From positions 124,001-188,000 of the forward strand of contig JAJZDX010000003.1 of assembly GCA_021805865.1 (NCBI GenBank): a stretch of 64,000 bases of DNA, in the 5' to 3' direction. A program made the translations under genes and the position numbers. This document shows positions 18,882 through 34,833 of this stretch, one piece after another. Every line of letters starts with the position of its first letter. The stretch's first letter is position 1. A model generated the notes under the pieces. That model was not told where the DNA came from. It made no database searches and saw nothing but the letters and a program-made list of their open reading frames with translations. Origin of the DNA: Pseudomonadota bacterium (GTDB taxonomy: Bacteria; Pseudomonadota; Gammaproteobacteria; Steroidobacterales; Steroidobacteraceae).

Positions 18882-19925
18882 ATGGGCGTCTCGATCGGGG
18901 AGCTCGCAGTCCGATTTGGCTGCGAGCTGCGCGGCGATCCGGGCGTGATGGTGGAGCGTGTGGCGACGCTGGCGGCGGCCGATGAGCGCTCGGTGGCGTT
19001 TCTCGCCAACCCGCGCTATCGGCCCGAGCTCGCCGCCACGCGCGCCGGGGCGGTGGTGCTCGACGCCGAGGCCGCCGGGGTCTGCCCGGCGGCGGCGTTG
19101 GTTTGCCGCAATCCCCACGCCACCTACGCACGGATCGCGGCGATCCTGCACCCCTTGCCAGCGGGGCCCTCGGGCATCGATCCTTCGGCGGTGGTCTCCG
19201 CGCAGGCGCGGGTGGATCCCGGTGCGCATGTCGGTGCGCTCAGCGTCATCGGCGCGGGCGCCGTGGTCGGGGCGCGCGCGTTCATCGGCCCTCAGTGCCT
19301 GATCGGCGAGGACGCCGTCCTCGGCGAGGACGTGCGCCTGGTCGCCCGGGTGACGGTCTGTCGCGGTGTCGAGATCGGAGCGCGCGCGCTGATCCAGCCG
19401 GGCGCGGTGATCGGCGCGGACGGCTTCGGCTTCGCGCAGGATCAGGGCCGGTGGATCAAGGTGCCGCAGATCGGTACGGTGCGTGTTGGCGCCGATGTGG
19501 AGATCGGCGCCAACACCACGATCGATCGCGGGGCGATCGAGGACACGGTGATCGAGGAAGGGGTCAAGCTCGATAACCTGATCCAGATCGGACACAACGT
19601 GCGCGTGGGGGCGCACAGCGCGCTGGCGGCCTGCGTCGGGGTCTCCGGCAGCACCACCATCGGGCGGCGCTGCATGATCGCCGGCCAGGTGGGGATCGCC
19701 GGTCACCTGACGATCAGCGATGACGTGGTGATCACCGCGCGCACCGGGATCAGCCATTCGATCACCGCCCCGGGGGTATACTCCGGACACATTCCACACG
19801 AACAGGCCGCCACCTGGCGCCGGCTGGTCGCGCGCTTCAAGCGCCTCGAATCCTTCGCCACCCGACTCAAGGCGCTCGAGCGCCGCCCGGGCCGCGCCTG
19901 CGACCAGGAAGAGGATGATGACTGA
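18882..19925 (+). CDS. lpxD: UDP-3-O-acylglucosamine N-acyltransferase
   Basis: Third step of lipid A synthesis, adding an N-linked hydroxyacyl chain from acyl-ACP. The 347-residue product (E. coli 341) has an N-terminal uridine-binding domain, a long left-handed beta-helix of hexapeptide repeats (about 100-300), and [17 protein letters not shown]. The catalytic-histidine region reads [19 protein letters not shown]. The C-terminal helix is acidic (ends DQEEDDD) and overlaps the fabZ start by 11 bases. Confidence 0.97.
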   Translation: MGVSIGELAVRFGCELRGDPGVMVERVATLAAADERSVAFLANPRYRPELAATRAGAVVLDAEAAGVCPAAALVCRNPHATYARIAAILHPLPAGPSGIDPSAVVSAQARVDPGAHVGALSVIGAGAVVGARAFIGPQCLIGEDAVLGEDVRLVARVTVCRGVEIGARALIQPGAVIGADGFGFAQDQGRWIKVPQIGTVRVGADVEIGANTTIDRGAIEDTVIEEGVKLDNLIQIGHNVRVGAHSALAACVGVSGSTTIGRRCMIAGQVGIAGHLTISDDVVITARTGISHSITAPGVYSGHIPHEQAATWRRLVARFKRLESFATRLKALERRPGRACDQEEDDD

Positions 19926-20370
19926 CCTGCCACTCGATATTCACGGTATTCTGCGGCTGCTGCCGCACCGCTATCCGTTCCTGCTGGTCGATCGCGTGCT
20001 CGAGTGGCACACCGGACAGAGCATCCGCGCGCTGAAGAACGTCACCTACAACGAGCCGTTCTTCACGGGCCACTTCCCGGCGCGCCCCGTCATGCCGGGC
20101 GTGCTCATCATCGAGGCGCTGGCCCAGGCCGCCGGCATCCTGATCTTCCACAGCCAGGGCGGCGCGCCGGAGGATCAAACTCGGTTTTATTTCGTCGGCA
20201 TCGACAAGGCGCGCTTCCGCAAGCCGGTCGAGCCCGGCGATCAGCTCATTCTCGAGGCGCAGGTGCAGCGCTGCCTGCGGGGCATCTGGAAGTTCTCCAC
20301 CCGCGCGCGGGTCGGGGAGAGCGAGGTGGCGCATGCGGAGATCATGGTGACGCCGGAGGCCGGCAAGTGA
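19915..20370 (+). CDS. fabZ: 3-hydroxyacyl-ACP dehydratase FabZ
   Basis: Dehydrates 3-hydroxyacyl-ACP in type II fatty-acid elongation and competes with LpxA/LpxD for hydroxyacyl-ACP. The 151-residue hotdog-fold protein shows [14 protein letters not shown], the active-site histidine in [14 protein letters not shown] and the glutamate in [12 protein letters not shown]. Two adjacent ATGs (19915, 19918) are possible starts, with AGGAAG upstream. Confidence 0.97.
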   Translation: MMTDLPLDIHGILRLLPHRYPFLLVDRVLEWHTGQSIRALKNVTYNEPFFTGHFPARPVMPGVLIIEALAQAAGILIFHSQGGAPEDQTRFYFVGIDKARFRKPVEPGDQLILEAQVQRCLRGIWKFSTRARVGESEVAHAEIMVTPEAGK

Positions 20371-21137
20371 TCGACCCGCATGCCATCGTCTCCCCGCGGG
20401 CGCAGCTCGCCTCGGATGTGACGGTGGGACCGTTCAGCGTCATCGGCCCCGGGGTGAGCATCGGGCCGGGCACCGTCGTGGGACCCCATGTGGTCATCGA
20501 CGGCTCGACCCTCATCGGCGCGGACAATCGGATCTTCCAGTTCGCCTCGATCGGCGATGCGCCGCAGGACAAGAAATACCGCGGCGAGCCGACCCGCCTC
20601 GAGATCGGCGACCGTAACGTGTTTCGCGAGAGCTGCACCATCAACCGCGGCACGGCCCATGATCACGGCGTGACCCGCATCGGCGATGACAATCTGTTCA
20701 TGGCCTACTCGCACGTGGCTCACGACTGCACCGTCGGCAACCACGCCGTGTTCGCCAACTGCGCCGCCCTCGGCGGGCACGTGGAAATCGGCGACTGGGT
20801 GATCCTCGGGGGCCTCACGGCCGTTCACCAATTCACCCAGATCGGGGCGCACGCCTTTCTCGCGGGCGGGGCAATCGTCACGCGTGATGTGCCCCCCTAC
20901 GTCATGGTGGCCGGCAATCCCGCGGTGCCGCACGCGGTCAACACCGAGGGCTTGAAGCGCCGCGGATTCGATGCCGCCCAGATCCGCAACATCCGCGAGG
21001 CCTATCGCACGCTGTATCGCTGCGAGCTCCGGCTGAGCGAGGCGCTCGAGCGGCTCGATGCCCTCGGCGCCGATCGGCCCGAAGTGCGCTTCTTCGTCGA
21101 TTTCATCCGCCGATCGGAACGAAGTATCGTGAGATGA
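20367..21137 (+). CDS. lpxA: UDP-N-acetylglucosamine acyltransferase
   Basis: First step of lipid A synthesis. The start GTG overlaps the fabZ stop (GTGA), giving a 256-residue product (E. coli 262). It begins [17 protein letters not shown] and runs through hexapeptide repeats of the beta-helix. The active-site region is [20 protein letters not shown], followed by [20 protein letters not shown]. The C-terminal helical domain starts near GLKRRGFD. It overlaps lpxB by four bases. Confidence 0.97.
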   Translation: MIDPHAIVSPRAQLASDVTVGPFSVIGPGVSIGPGTVVGPHVVIDGSTLIGADNRIFQFASIGDAPQDKKYRGEPTRLEIGDRNVFRESCTINRGTAHDHGVTRIGDDNLFMAYSHVAHDCTVGNHAVFANCAALGGHVEIGDWVILGGLTAVHQFTQIGAHAFLAGGAIVTRDVPPYVMVAGNPAVPHAVNTEGLKRRGFDAAQIRNIREAYRTLYRCELRLSEALERLDALGADRPEVRFFVDFIRRSERSIVR

Positions 21138-22363
21138 TCGCGCCCGCGGAAGTGACCGCGTGCGAGCCGCCGCTCGCGCGGGCGCTGCGCATCGGGATCG
21201 TCGCCGGGGAGTCCTCGGGCGATCAGCTCGGGGCGGCTCTGATCGGCGCGCTGCGCGAGCGGGTGCCGGGTGTGCAGTGCTTCGGCGTCGCCGGCCCGAA
21301 GATGATCGACGCGGGCTGCGAGGCGTGGGCGCACGCCGAGGAGCTGGCCGTGATGGGCTTCACCGAGGTGCTGCCGCACCTGCCGCGGATCCTGCGCCTG
21401 CGGGCCGCGCTCACCCGGAGGTTTCTGGCGATGCGGCCCGATGTGTTCATCGGGATCGATGCGCCGACCTTCAACCTCGGTCTCGCCCGGCGCCTGAAGG
21501 GCCGGGGCATCAGAACCGTCCAGTACGTTGCTCCGCAGGTCTGGGCCTGGCGCCAGGGCCGGGTGCGCAGGATCGGCCGCGCCTGCGACCTGGTGTTGTG
21601 TCTGCTGCCGTTCGAGACCGGCTTTTACACCGAGCACGGCGTGCGCGCGGTGTTCGTCGGCCATCCGCTCGCCGATCAGATCCCGCTCGAAGTCGATCGC
21701 GAGGCCGCGCGGCGCGCACTGGACCTCGAGCAGGGGGCCGCCGTCGTTGCGCTTCTGCCCGGCAGCCGGGTGGGGGAGGTCGAGCGGTTGGGCGGGGATT
21801 TCATCGAGGCCGCGGCCTGGCTTGCCGCGCGATCGCCCGGCATGCGGTTCCTTGCGCCCATGGCCACGGCGCGGGTGCGTGAGGTATTTCAGAGGAAGCA
21901 GGCACAAGCTTCTGATAAACCGGATATTATTTTGCTGGAAGGCCAGGCTCAGCGGGCCCTTGCGGCGTGCGACGCGGCCATCGTCGCCTCCGGAACCGCT
22001 ACACTCGAGACCCTGCTCACGCGCCGGCCGATGGTGGTGGCGTATCGGCTGGGTGAGCTGACCGCGTTTCTGCTTCGCAGGCTGCGGCTGGTCAAGGTGC
22101 CGTACTTCTCCCAACCGAACCTGCTGGTCGGGCGCCCGATGGTGCCGGAGTTCGTGCAGGAGGGCGTGAGCGGGGAGGCGCTCGGCTCGGCGCTGCTCAC
22201 GCGGCTGAGCGATGAGGCGTACCGGCGAGAGCTGTCGGGCGAGTTCGAGTCCGTGCACCGGCGGCTTCGCGTGGGGGGCGCAGGCAGGGCGGCGGAGGCC
22301 ATTCTGGAGTGCATTCGGGGCGTAGCGTCAGCGAGCGGGGCCGTGCGTGAAAGCGATCCGTGA
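21134..22363 (+). CDS. lpxB: Lipid-A-disaccharide synthase
   Basis: GT19 glycosyltransferase joining lipid X to UDP-diacylglucosamine at the inner membrane. The 409-residue product has [19 protein letters not shown] at the N-terminus, [43 protein letters not shown] and [20 protein letters not shown]. It follows lpxA directly, and rnhB begins inside its last 17 bases. Confidence 0.97.
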   Translation: MIAPAEVTACEPPLARALRIGIVAGESSGDQLGAALIGALRERVPGVQCFGVAGPKMIDAGCEAWAHAEELAVMGFTEVLPHLPRILRLRAALTRRFLAMRPDVFIGIDAPTFNLGLARRLKGRGIRTVQYVAPQVWAWRQGRVRRIGRACDLVLCLLPFETGFYTEHGVRAVFVGHPLADQIPLEVDREAARRALDLEQGAAVVALLPGSRVGEVERLGGDFIEAAAWLAARSPGMRFLAPMATARVREVFQRKQAQASDKPDIILLEGQAQRALAACDAAIVASGTATLETLLTRRPMVVAYRLGELTAFLLRRLRLVKVPYFSQPNLLVGRPMVPEFVQEGVSGEALGSALLTRLSDEAYRRELSGEFESVHRRLRVGGAGRAAEAILECIRGVASASGAVRESDP

Positions 22364-22955
22364 GGCCGCCCGTGAGGCCGAGGCGCGCGTCGCCGGGGTC
22401 GATGAGGCCGGGCGCGGGCCGCTGGCGGGACCGGTCGTGGCGGCGGCCGTGATCTTGGATCCGCGCCGTCCGATCGAGGGCCTCGCCGATTCGAAGACCC
22501 TCTCGGAGCGCTCGCGCGAGCGCCTCGCGCTCCTCATCCGCGAGCGGGCGCTCGCATGGTCGCTCGCCTCGAGCGGGCGCGAAGAGATCGACACGCTCAA
22601 TATCCTGCGCGCGACGCTGCTCGCCATGAGCCGCGCGGTGCACGGGCTCGCGGTGCGCCCGGTGCACGTGCAGGTCGACGGCGATCATGCGCCTCGGCTC
22701 GATGATCCGGCGTGCACCGTCGAGACCGTCATCCGGGGCGATGCGACGGTGGCGGCGATCAGCGCCGCATCGATTCTCGCGAAAGTGCACCGGGATGGTC
22801 TGATGGTGGCGCTCGATGAGCGCCACCCCGGGTATGGCTTCGCGGCGCACAAGGGCTATGGCACCGCGGCGCATCTGGCGGCGCTGCGCCGGCTCGGTCC
22901 CTCGCCCGAGCACCGCCGCTCCTTCGCGCCGGTGAGGGCGGTGTGCCATGAGTAG
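22347..22955 (+). CDS. rnhB: Ribonuclease HII
   Basis: Cleaves RNA in RNA-DNA hybrids, including single misinserted ribonucleotides. The 202-residue product starts at GTG 22347 within the end of lpxB. The catalytic motif [32 protein letters not shown] and the C-terminal [15 protein letters not shown] are all present. The lpxB-rnhB-dnaE order is conserved in proteobacteria. It overlaps dnaE by eight bases. Confidence 0.96.
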   Translation: MKAIREAAREAEARVAGVDEAGRGPLAGPVVAAAVILDPRRPIEGLADSKTLSERSRERLALLIRERALAWSLASSGREEIDTLNILRATLLAMSRAVHGLAVRPVHVQVDGDHAPRLDDPACTVETVIRGDATVAAISAASILAKVHRDGLMVALDERHPGYGFAAHKGYGTAAHLAALRRLGPSPEHRRSFAPVRAVCHE

Positions 22956-25900
22956 CTTCGCACATCTGCGCCTGCACACCGAGTACTCGCTGATCGACAG
23001 CGTGGTGCGCGTGCCCGAGCTCATCGAGGCCACCGCCGCGGCCGGCATGCCCGCCGTCGCCGTCACCGACCAGAGCAATCTGTTTGCGATGGTCAAGTTC
23101 TATCGCCATGCGCTCGCCGGCGGCGTCAAGCCCATCATCGGCGTCGACCTGCATGTGCGCGAGGGCGGCGAGCACCTGCAGCCGACGCGCATCACGCTGC
23201 TCTGCCAGTCCCAGGCGGGCTATCGCAACGTGACTCGGCTCGTGAGCCGCGCGTACCTCGAAGGCCAGCAGCGCGGGGCGCCCATGATCGAGCGCGGCTG
23301 GCTCAGCGCCGAGACCCTGGAGGGACTCATCGCGCTCTCCTGCGCCGCCGAGGGCGATGTCGGGCGCGCGCTCGCCAACGGGCGCGAGGGCGAGGCCGGG
23401 CGCGCGCTCGATCAGTGGCTCGCGCTGTTCCCGGACCGGTACTACATCGAGCTGCAGCGCCTCGGGCGGCCCGATGAGGAGCTCTACATCGGCGCCGCGG
23501 TGAGCCTCGCGGGGCGCCGCGGCGTGCCGGTCGTGGCGACCAACGACGTGCGATTCCTCAAGTCCGCGGATTTCGCGTCGCACGAGGCGCGCGTGTGCAT
23601 CCACGATGGGGCGCTGCTCGCGGATCCGGCCAGGGTGCGCCGCTATACGCCGCAGCAGTACCTGCGCTCGCCGCAGGAGATGGCGCGATTGTTCGCCGAC
23701 CTCCCGGAAGCTCTGGCCAACTCCGTGGAGATCGCGCGCCGCTCGACGCTGGTGCTCGAGCTCGGACGTGCGCGCCTGCCGCCTTATCCGGTGCCGGGCG
23801 AGATGAGCACCGAAGCGTTCCTGCGAGGGCAGGCCGCCGCAGGGCTCGAGCGGCGCCTGCGGGAGATGGGGCGCGCACGCGCGGGGGGGGCCGCGGCGGG
23901 CCCCGAGGGCTACGAGGGCTACGAGGGCTACGAGGGCTACGAGAAGCGCCTGCGCAGCGAGCTCGACGTCATCTGCCAGATGGGCTTCGCCGGGTACTTC
24001 CTGATCGTCGCCGACTTCATCCGCTGGGCGCGCGGCAACGGCGTGCCCGTCGGTCCGGGCCGCGGCTCCGGCGCCGGCTCCCTCGTCGCCTACAGCCTCG
24101 GGATCACCGATCTCGATCCGCTGCGCTACGAGCTGCTGTTCGAGCGCTTCCTCAATCCCGAGCGCGTGTCCATGCCCGACTTCGATGTCGACTTCTGCAT
24201 GGAAGGGCGGGACCGCGTCATTGAGTACGTGGCACAGCGCTACGGGCGCGAGCGCGTCTCGCAAATCATCACGTACGGCACCATGGCGGCCAAGGCAGTC
24301 GTGCGCGACGTCGGCCGGGTGCTCGGCATGAGCTACGGGTACGTCGACAAGATCGCCAAGCTCATTCCCTTCGAGCTCGGCATCACGCTCGATGAGGCGC
24401 TCGAGAAGGAGCCGGAGCTCCGCAAGCTCTACGAGACCGAGGAGGACATCCACGCGCTCATCGATCTGGCCCGCTCGCTCGAGGGACTGACGCGAAACGC
24501 CGGCATGCACGCCGGCGGCGTGGTCATCGCCCCCTCGGTGCTGACGGACTTCGCCCCCCTCTACTGCGATGAGTCCGGCGGCAGCGTCGTCACCCAGTTC
24601 GACAAGGACGATGTGGAGGCCGCGGGCCTGGTGAAGTTCGACTTCCTGGGTCTGCGCACGCTCACCATCATCGATTGGACGGTCAAGTCGATCAATGCGC
24701 TGCGCGCGAAGGCGGGCGAGGCGCCCCTCGATATCGCCCGCATCCCCCTCGATGATGCCGCCACCTACGAGCGCGTGCTCAAGAAAGCGCAGACGGTCGC
24801 GGTATTCCAGTTCGAATCGAGCGGCATGCAGCGCCTGCTCCGGGATGCCAAGCCCGACCGCTTCGAGGACCTGATCGCCCTGATCGCCCTGTTCCGCCCC
24901 GGTCCGATGGAGCTGATCCCGGAGTACGTCGCCTGCAAGCACGGCAAGAAGCCCGAGTACCTGCACCCGGACATGAAGGAGGTGCTCGCGGTCACCTACG
25001 GCGTGTTCGTCTACCAGGAGCAGGTGATGCAGATGGCGCAGCGCCTGGCCGGCTACACCCTCGGGGGCGCGGACCTGTTGCGCCGTGCCATGGGCAAGAA
25101 GAAGCCCGAGGAGATGGCCAAGCAGCGCAGCGTGTTCGTCGCCGGCGCCACGGCGCGCGCGATCGATGAGCGCACCGCGAACGCGATCTTCGACCAGATG
25201 GAGAAGTTCGCCGGGTACGGCTTCAACAAGAGCCACGCGGCCGCCTACGCGCTGCTCTCGTATCAGACCGCCTACCTCAAGGCGCACGACCCGGCGGCGT
25301 TCATGGCGGCCATGCTGTCGGCGGACATGGATCACACCGACAAGGTCGTGACGCTGATCCACGAGTGCAACGCCATGCGGATCGAGGTGCGCCTGCCCGA
25401 CATCAACTCTTCCCGGTACGAGTTCGTCGTCGAGGGCGAGCGCGCCATCCGCTACGGCCTCGGGGCGGTCCGGGGAGTCGGCCGGGGCGCCGTGGAGGCG
25501 ATCGTGGCCGAGCGCGAGGCGGGCGGGCCGTTCGAGACCCTGGAGGACCTGTGCCGCAGGCTCGATCTGACGAAAACCAACCGCCGGGTGCTGGAGGCGC
25601 TGCTGCGCTCGGGCAGCCTCGATGCGCTCAAGGCCAACCGCGCCACGCTCATGGACCGGCTGCCCTCGGCCATCCAGCTCGGCGAGCAGGACTCCAAAGC
25701 CCTCGCGGCCGGCCAGGACGATCTGTTCGGGCTCGGCACGGGAGCGCTCGCCGCGCCGGTGGCGCGCCCGAGCGCGCCGGCGCTGCCGGAGTGGCCCGAG
25801 GCGGTGCGCCTCGCCGGGGAGCGCGAGACGCTCGGGCTGTATCTCACCGGCCACCCGATCAGGCGGTTCGAGCCGGGGCTCGCCACGGTCGTGTCACATC

Positions 25901-26514
25901 GGATCGGGGACCTGGTGAGCGGTGAGCCGGGAACGGGGAGCGCGCGGCCCGCGCCGGGGATGGAGCCTCGCTTCGGCGGGGGCAGGCCCGTGATCGTGGC
26001 GGGCCTGATCGAGGAGGTCCGCAAGCGCGGCTCGCGCATCATCCTGACACTCGATGACTGCACCGGGCGGCTCGAGGCGAGCCTGTTCGAGGACGCCTAT
26101 CAGCAGCAGCGCGACCTCATCGTCAAGGACGCGTTGATTCTGGCCGAGGGGCTGTTGCGCTTCGATGATTTCTCGGACGGCTGGCGGCTCAACCTGAAGC
26201 GCCTCACCGATCTCGCCAAGGCGCTCGAGCGTCATGCCCGCCGCATCCTCATCCAGTGGCCGGCGGGCGCCGACAACGCCTCGCTGCAGCGCCGGCTCGG
26301 GGAGCTGCTCGGGCGCTTCCGGCCGGGGCCGTGTCCGGTCCTCATCGAGTACGCCTGCGCGGGCGCCGGGGGCCGCCTGGCACTGGCTCCGGAGTGGTCC
26401 GTGAAGCCCTCCGCGGAGCTGCTCGAGGGCCTCGAGGGGCTGCTCGGGGCGGGCGCCGTGGTGCCGCTCTACGCCGCGCCCGTCGCCGGCGGACCGCTGT
26501 CGGCGGACGGTTAG
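22948..26514 (+). CDS. dnaE: DNA polymerase III alpha subunit
   Basis: Replicative polymerase catalytic subunit. The product has 1188 residues (E. coli 1160). The PHP domain starts at [19 protein letters not shown]. The palm holds the catalytic aspartates in [14 protein letters not shown], with [20 protein letters not shown] just before. Later parts include [21 protein letters not shown], a helix-hairpin-helix region and an OB-fold near 1010-1080 ([15 protein letters not shown]). Between the PHP domain and palm there is a low-complexity insert with a G8 run and four Glu-Gly-Tyr repeats, absent from typical DnaE and partly explaining the extra length. Confidence 0.98.
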   Translation: MSSFAHLRLHTEYSLIDSVVRVPELIEATAAAGMPAVAVTDQSNLFAMVKFYRHALAGGVKPIIGVDLHVREGGEHLQPTRITLLCQSQAGYRNVTRLVSRAYLEGQQRGAPMIERGWLSAETLEGLIALSCAAEGDVGRALANGREGEAGRALDQWLALFPDRYYIELQRLGRPDEELYIGAAVSLAGRRGVPVVATNDVRFLKSADFASHEARVCIHDGALLADPARVRRYTPQQYLRSPQEMARLFADLPEALANSVEIARRSTLVLELGRARLPPYPVPGEMSTEAFLRGQAAAGLERRLREMGRARAGGAAAGPEGYEGYEGYEGYEKRLRSELDVICQMGFAGYFLIVADFIRWARGNGVPVGPGRGSGAGSLVAYSLGITDLDPLRYELLFERFLNPERVSMPDFDVDFCMEGRDRVIEYVAQRYGRERVSQIITYGTMAAKAVVRDVGRVLGMSYGYVDKIAKLIPFELGITLDEALEKEPELRKLYETEEDIHALIDLARSLEGLTRNAGMHAGGVVIAPSVLTDFAPLYCDESGGSVVTQFDKDDVEAAGLVKFDFLGLRTLTIIDWTVKSINALRAKAGEAPLDIARIPLDDAATYERVLKKAQTVAVFQFESSGMQRLLRDAKPDRFEDLIALIALFRPGPMELIPEYVACKHGKKPEYLHPDMKEVLAVTYGVFVYQEQVMQMAQRLAGYTLGGADLLRRAMGKKKPEEMAKQRSVFVAGATARAIDERTANAIFDQMEKFAGYGFNKSHAAAYALLSYQTAYLKAHDPAAFMAAMLSADMDHTDKVVTLIHECNAMRIEVRLPDINSSRYEFVVEGERAIRYGLGAVRGVGRGAVEAIVAEREAGGPFETLEDLCRRLDLTKTNRRVLEALLRSGSLDALKANRATLMDRLPSAIQLGEQDSKALAAGQDDLFGLGTGALAAPVARPSAPALPEWPEAVRLAGERETLGLYLTGHPIRRFEPGLATVVSHRIGDLVSGEPGTGSARPAPGMEPRFGGGRPVIVAGLIEEVRKRGSRIILTLDDCTGRLEASLFEDAYQQQRDLIVKDALILAEGLLRFDDFSDGWRLNLKRLTDLAKALERHARRILIQWPAGADNASLQRRLGELLGRFRPGPCPVLIEYACAGAGGRLALAPEWSVKPSAELLEGLEGLLGAGAVVPLYAAPVAGGPLSADG
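23905..23940 (+). repeat. Four exact 9-bp repeats in dnaE
   Basis: GAGGGCTAC is repeated four times in tandem, in frame, encoding Glu-Gly-Tyr units just before the palm domain. A G8 homopolymer lies 15 bases upstream (23883-23890). Unit changes of nine bases keep the frame; a slip in the G8 run would not. Confidence 0.92.
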
Positions 26515-26614
26515 GGAGGCGCCTCGGCGGCGGCGGCGGCGGGCGCGGTCACTTGCGCCCGGAGCGCTCCGCCCGTACCCTCGCGCCCAGACTGCAACAG
26601 CCCCGGTACTGCGC

Positions 26615-27576
<962 letters not shown>

Positions 27577-27580
<4 letters not shown>

Positions 27581-29043
27581 ATGAATCGCCGGGGACGAAC
27601 CAGGAGGGTGCGAGGCGCGCGCCCCGAAGGGGCGAGGCCCGGGAAGGGCCGGACGACGGCCCCCGCCCCCGCCGGCGGGTGAGCCGGGCCTTCGGCCCCG
27701 AGTGGCTGCTCGAGCGCCTGACTCGGCTGCTGCCCGGGTTTCCGCAGGTGTCGGTCTGTGTTGCCTTGAGCGGCGGGGTCGATTCGACTGCGCTCCTCGC
27801 GGCGCTCGCGGGCGCGCGCGCGCAGGGGCTGAGACTGCGCGCGGTGCATGTCGATCATCGCCTGCAGCCGGGCTCGCGGGGCTGGAGCGGACATTGCCGG
27901 CGCCTGGCGCGCACGCTCGGCGTGCCGCTGAAAGTGGCGACCGTCACGGTGCAGCGCAGGCGGGGCGGGTCGCTGGAGGAGGCGGCGCGCCTCGCCCGAT
28001 ATCGATGTCTCGCCGCGCAGCTGCGCCAAGGGGAGGCGCTGCTCACGGCGCACACCCAGGACGATCAGCTCGAGACGGTCCTGCTGCAACTGTTCCGCGG
28101 CTGCGGGCTGGCGGGGCTCGCCGCGATGCCCGCGGCGGCGCCCTTCGGGACGGGGCTGCTCGTGCGCCCGCTGCTCGAGCGCACGCGCGCGGAGATCGAG
28201 ACGTGGGTGCGCGGTCGCGGTCTTGCGTGGGTCGAGGACGACTCGAATGCCGATGAGCGGTTCGATCGCAATTATCTGCGCCGGCGGGTGTTGCCCGCGG
28301 TGCGCGCGCGCTGGAGCGGGGTGGCGGCGGCGGCGGCCCGCTCGGCGCGGCACGCGGCCGAGGCGCAGCAGCTGCTCGAGTCGCTGGCCCGTGCCGACGT
28401 CGAGCGCGCCAGCGACGGGTCCGCTTTGTCGGCGAAGGCGCTGCGGGCGCTGCCGATGCCGCGGCGGCGCAACGCGCTGCGATTCTGGATCGCGGCGTGC
28501 GCGCGGGCGGTGCCCGATACGCGCCGCCTGGAGGAGATCGCCGGCTCGGTGATCGAGGCGCGGCCCGATGCCCATCCGTGTGTCGAGTGGGGGAACACGC
28601 GCCTCGAGCGCCATGCGGACCGGCTCTCGATCGCGGAGGCCGGCGCGATGTCAGCGGCGCGGCGGGTTGCGCAGGAGCTCGCCTGGGACCTCGGCGCCTC
28701 GCTGCGGTGCGAGCTGCCGCAGGACCGGGGCGCGCTCGAGCTCGCGCCCGATCCGCACGGCCCGCTCGATCTCGATGCGCTGCCGGCGCAGCTCACCGTG
28801 CGCTGGCGGCGCGGCGGGGAGCGGCTGCGGGTGCGCCGCGGCGGCGCGCGGCGCGCGCTGAAGAGCCTGCTGCAGGAGGAGCGGGTGCCGCTTGGGGAGC
28901 GGGCGCGCATGCCGCTGATCTACGCCGGGGGCGCGCTGCTCGCCGCCGGTGATCTGTGGCTCGATGAGTCCGTGCGCGCCGGGCCGGGGAGCGCCCGCCG
29001 CGGCCGGCTCCTCTGGAAGAGGCCGCCGGCCGCATCGCGCTGA
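27577..29043 (+). CDS. tilS: tRNA(Ile)-lysidine synthase
   Basis: ATP-dependent enzyme that converts C34 of tRNA-Ile(CAU) to lysidine so it reads AUA. The PP-loop [13 protein letters not shown] and the [19 protein letters not shown] segment are clear; a C-terminal TilS domain follows. GTG 27577 overlaps the accA stop and gives 488 residues, longer than E. coli (432), because the first ~34 residues are a Pro/Arg/Gly-rich stretch. GTG 27679 would give 454 residues and is a reasonable alternative start; neither has a strong Shine-Dalgarno sequence. Confidence 0.93.
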
Positions 29044-29085
29044 GGCCCGCTGCCGCGGCCGCCGGATCACTCCCGGTGTGAATAG

Positions 29086-30843
<1,758 letters not shown>

Positions 30844-30857
30844 GGAGCCTGCTGGGC

Positions 30858-33186
<2,329 letters not shown>

Positions 33187-33219
33187 CCGGGTGCGGCGCG
33201 GGTGCGTAGCGCTTCGTGC

Positions 33220-33246
33220 ACGGGGTTCGCCCATGGCGAGCCCCGT
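33220..33246. repeat. Intergenic inverted repeat, copy 1 (eno-ftsB gap)
   Basis: The arm ACGGGGTTCGC and its near-complement GCGAGCCCCGT flank loop CCATG; the single change still allows a G-U pair. Closely similar structures occur at 38317-38341 and 48750-48775. Just downstream (33253-33267) is a second perfect palindrome, CTGCGCG-C-CGCGCAG. Confidence 0.6.
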
Positions 33247-33300
33247 CGGGCGCTGCGCGCCGCGCAGGAGAATCACCCCGTTCGACCCTGCGCGCCGCGC

Positions 33301-33654
33301 ATGACGACACCGATGAAAATTCTGACAGTGACCATGGCCGCGGCGCTGCTCGCGCTGCAGTATCGGATCTGGGTGTCGCGCGACGGCGTGCGCAGCGTCT
33401 GGCGCCTGGAGCACGTGGTGGCCGCGCACAAGGCGCTCAATGCGCGCCTCACCCGGCGCAACGCGCGCCTGGCCGCCGAGGTGAAGGAGCTCGAGACCGG
33501 CACCTCGGGGATCGAGGAGCTTGCCCGCAGCCAGCTTGGCATGATCGGCCCGAACGAGACGTTCTACCAGGTCATCGAGCCGGCCCCGAGGGTGCCGGCC
33601 CCGAGGGTGCCGGCGCCGAAGGCGGCGGCGCGCAAGGGGCGCGGCGGCAAATGA
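33301..33654 (+). CDS. ftsB: Cell division protein FtsB
   Basis: Small bitopic membrane protein that forms the FtsQ-FtsL-FtsB divisome subcomplex. The 117-residue product has a transmembrane segment (about 5-21, MKILTVTMAAALLALQY). A coiled coil follows (about 35-70, VVAAHKALNARLTRRNARLA), then the conserved GIEELARSQLGMIGPNETFYQV. The C-terminal tail is Pro/Ala/Lys-rich with a repeated Pro-Arg-Val-Pro-Ala unit. The start is ambiguous between ATG 33301 and 33313. Placement between eno and ispD is the usual one. Confidence 0.92.
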   Translation: MTTPMKILTVTMAAALLALQYRIWVSRDGVRSVWRLEHVVAAHKALNARLTRRNARLAAEVKELETGTSGIEELARSQLGMIGPNETFYQVIEPAPRVPAPRVPAPKAAARKGRGGK

Positions 33655-33667
33655 CGGCGAGGGCGAG

Positions 33668-34360
33668 GTGAGGTACTGGCTCGTCATGCCGGCGGCGGGC
33701 ATCGGCCGCAGGTTCGGCGCCGGGCGCCCCAAGCAGTACGCCATCCTGCGCGGCCGCACCGTCATCGAGTGGGCCCTGGCGCCCTTTCTCGGCGACCGCA
33801 GGTGCGCCGGCGCGGTGGTCGCGCTCGCCGCGCATGACCCGTACTGGCCGGACATCGCCCCGGCCGGGGTGATCGCCGCTGCGGGAGGCGCCGAGCGCAG
33901 CCACTCGGTGCGCAACGCCCTCGCCGCGCTGTCGGGGCGCGCGCAGCCGCACGACTGGGTGTTGGTGCACGATGCGGCGAGGCCTTGCCTGCCGGTCCGG
34001 GACCTGGACTCACTCCTGAGCCGCCTCGAGGGGCATCCGCTCGGGGGGCTGCTCGCGGCGCCCGCGGCCGATACCCTGAAGCGCGACGACGGCGAGGGCG
34101 AGGTGGCGCAGACCGTGGAGCGGGCGGGGTTGTGGCGCGCGTTGACGCCGCAGATGTTCCGCTACGCGCCGCTGTGCGAGGCGCTCGATCGGGCGCACGA
34201 GGCGCGGCGGCTGCCGACCGACGAGGCGCAGGCGCTCGAGTGGCTGGGGCACCGGCCGGCGCTCATCGAGGGATCGGCGGTGAACATCAAGATCACCAGC
34301 GGCGCGGACTTGGCGCTCGCCGCCGCCTGGTTGCAGAGCGCCGCGGAGTCAAGCGAATGA
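33668..34360 (+). CDS. ispD: 2-C-methyl-D-erythritol 4-phosphate cytidylyltransferase
   Basis: MEP-pathway enzyme that makes CDP-methylerythritol from CTP and MEP. The 230-residue product starts at GTG 33668. It shows the nucleotide-binding [31 protein letters not shown], and the C-terminal [17 protein letters not shown]. It overlaps ispF by four bases; the ispD-ispF pair is typical. Confidence 0.96.
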   Translation: MRYWLVMPAAGIGRRFGAGRPKQYAILRGRTVIEWALAPFLGDRRCAGAVVALAAHDPYWPDIAPAGVIAAAGGAERSHSVRNALAALSGRAQPHDWVLVHDAARPCLPVRDLDSLLSRLEGHPLGGLLAAPAADTLKRDDGEGEVAQTVERAGLWRALTPQMFRYAPLCEALDRAHEARRLPTDEAQALEWLGHRPALIEGSAVNIKITSGADLALAAAWLQSAAESSE

Positions 34361-34833
34361 GAATCGGATCCGGAATCGACGTGCATGCCTTCGGGCCCGG
34401 TGACCATGTCATGCTCGGCGGGGTGCGTGTGCCGCATTCGCGCGCCGTCGTGGCGCACTCCGACGGCGATGTGGTGCTGCATGCCCTGACCGATGCGCTG
34501 CTCGGCGCGGCGGGGCTCGGGGATATCGGCCAGCACTTCCAGGACACCGATCCGCGCTGGAAGGGGGCCGACAGCCGCCGCTTCGTGCGCGCAGCCCTCG
34601 AGATGCTGCACGCGCGCAAGCTCCGGGTGGGCAACGCCGACGTGACGGTGCTCGCCGAGGCCCCGAAGCTCGCCCCGGTCCGCGAGCAGATCCGGGGGTC
34701 GCTCGAGGAGCTTCTGCAAGTGCCCCCCGGCGCGGTCAACATCAAGGCGACCACGACGGAGAAGCTGGGCTTCCTCGGAAGGGCCGAAGGCATCGCAGCC
34801 CAGGCCGTGGTGCTGCTCCTCGATGGGCCCTGA
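34357..34833 (+). CDS. ispF: 2-C-methyl-D-erythritol 2,4-cyclodiphosphate synthase
   Basis: Cyclises CDP-methylerythritol 2-phosphate to MEcPP; a trimeric zinc enzyme. In 158 residues it shows the metal ligands in [13 protein letters not shown] (Asp, His) and [20 protein letters not shown]. Also present are [11 protein letters not shown] and the C-terminal [20 protein letters not shown]. It is coupled to ispD (overlap) and to truD (11-base overlap). Confidence 0.98.
   Translation: MRIGSGIDVHAFGPGDHVMLGGVRVPHSRAVVAHSDGDVVLHALTDALLGAAGLGDIGQHFQDTDPRWKGADSRRFVRAALEMLHARKLRVGNADVTVLAEAPKLAPVREQIRGSLEELLQVPPGAVNIKATTTEKLGFLGRAEGIAAQAVVLLLDGP

Noticed and set aside
22759-25854. 1031-codon minus-strand open frame opposite dnaE
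   Set aside because: Composition (His/Arg/Gly/Leu-rich, no family motifs) reflects the complement of dnaE codons; dnaE is certain on the other strand.
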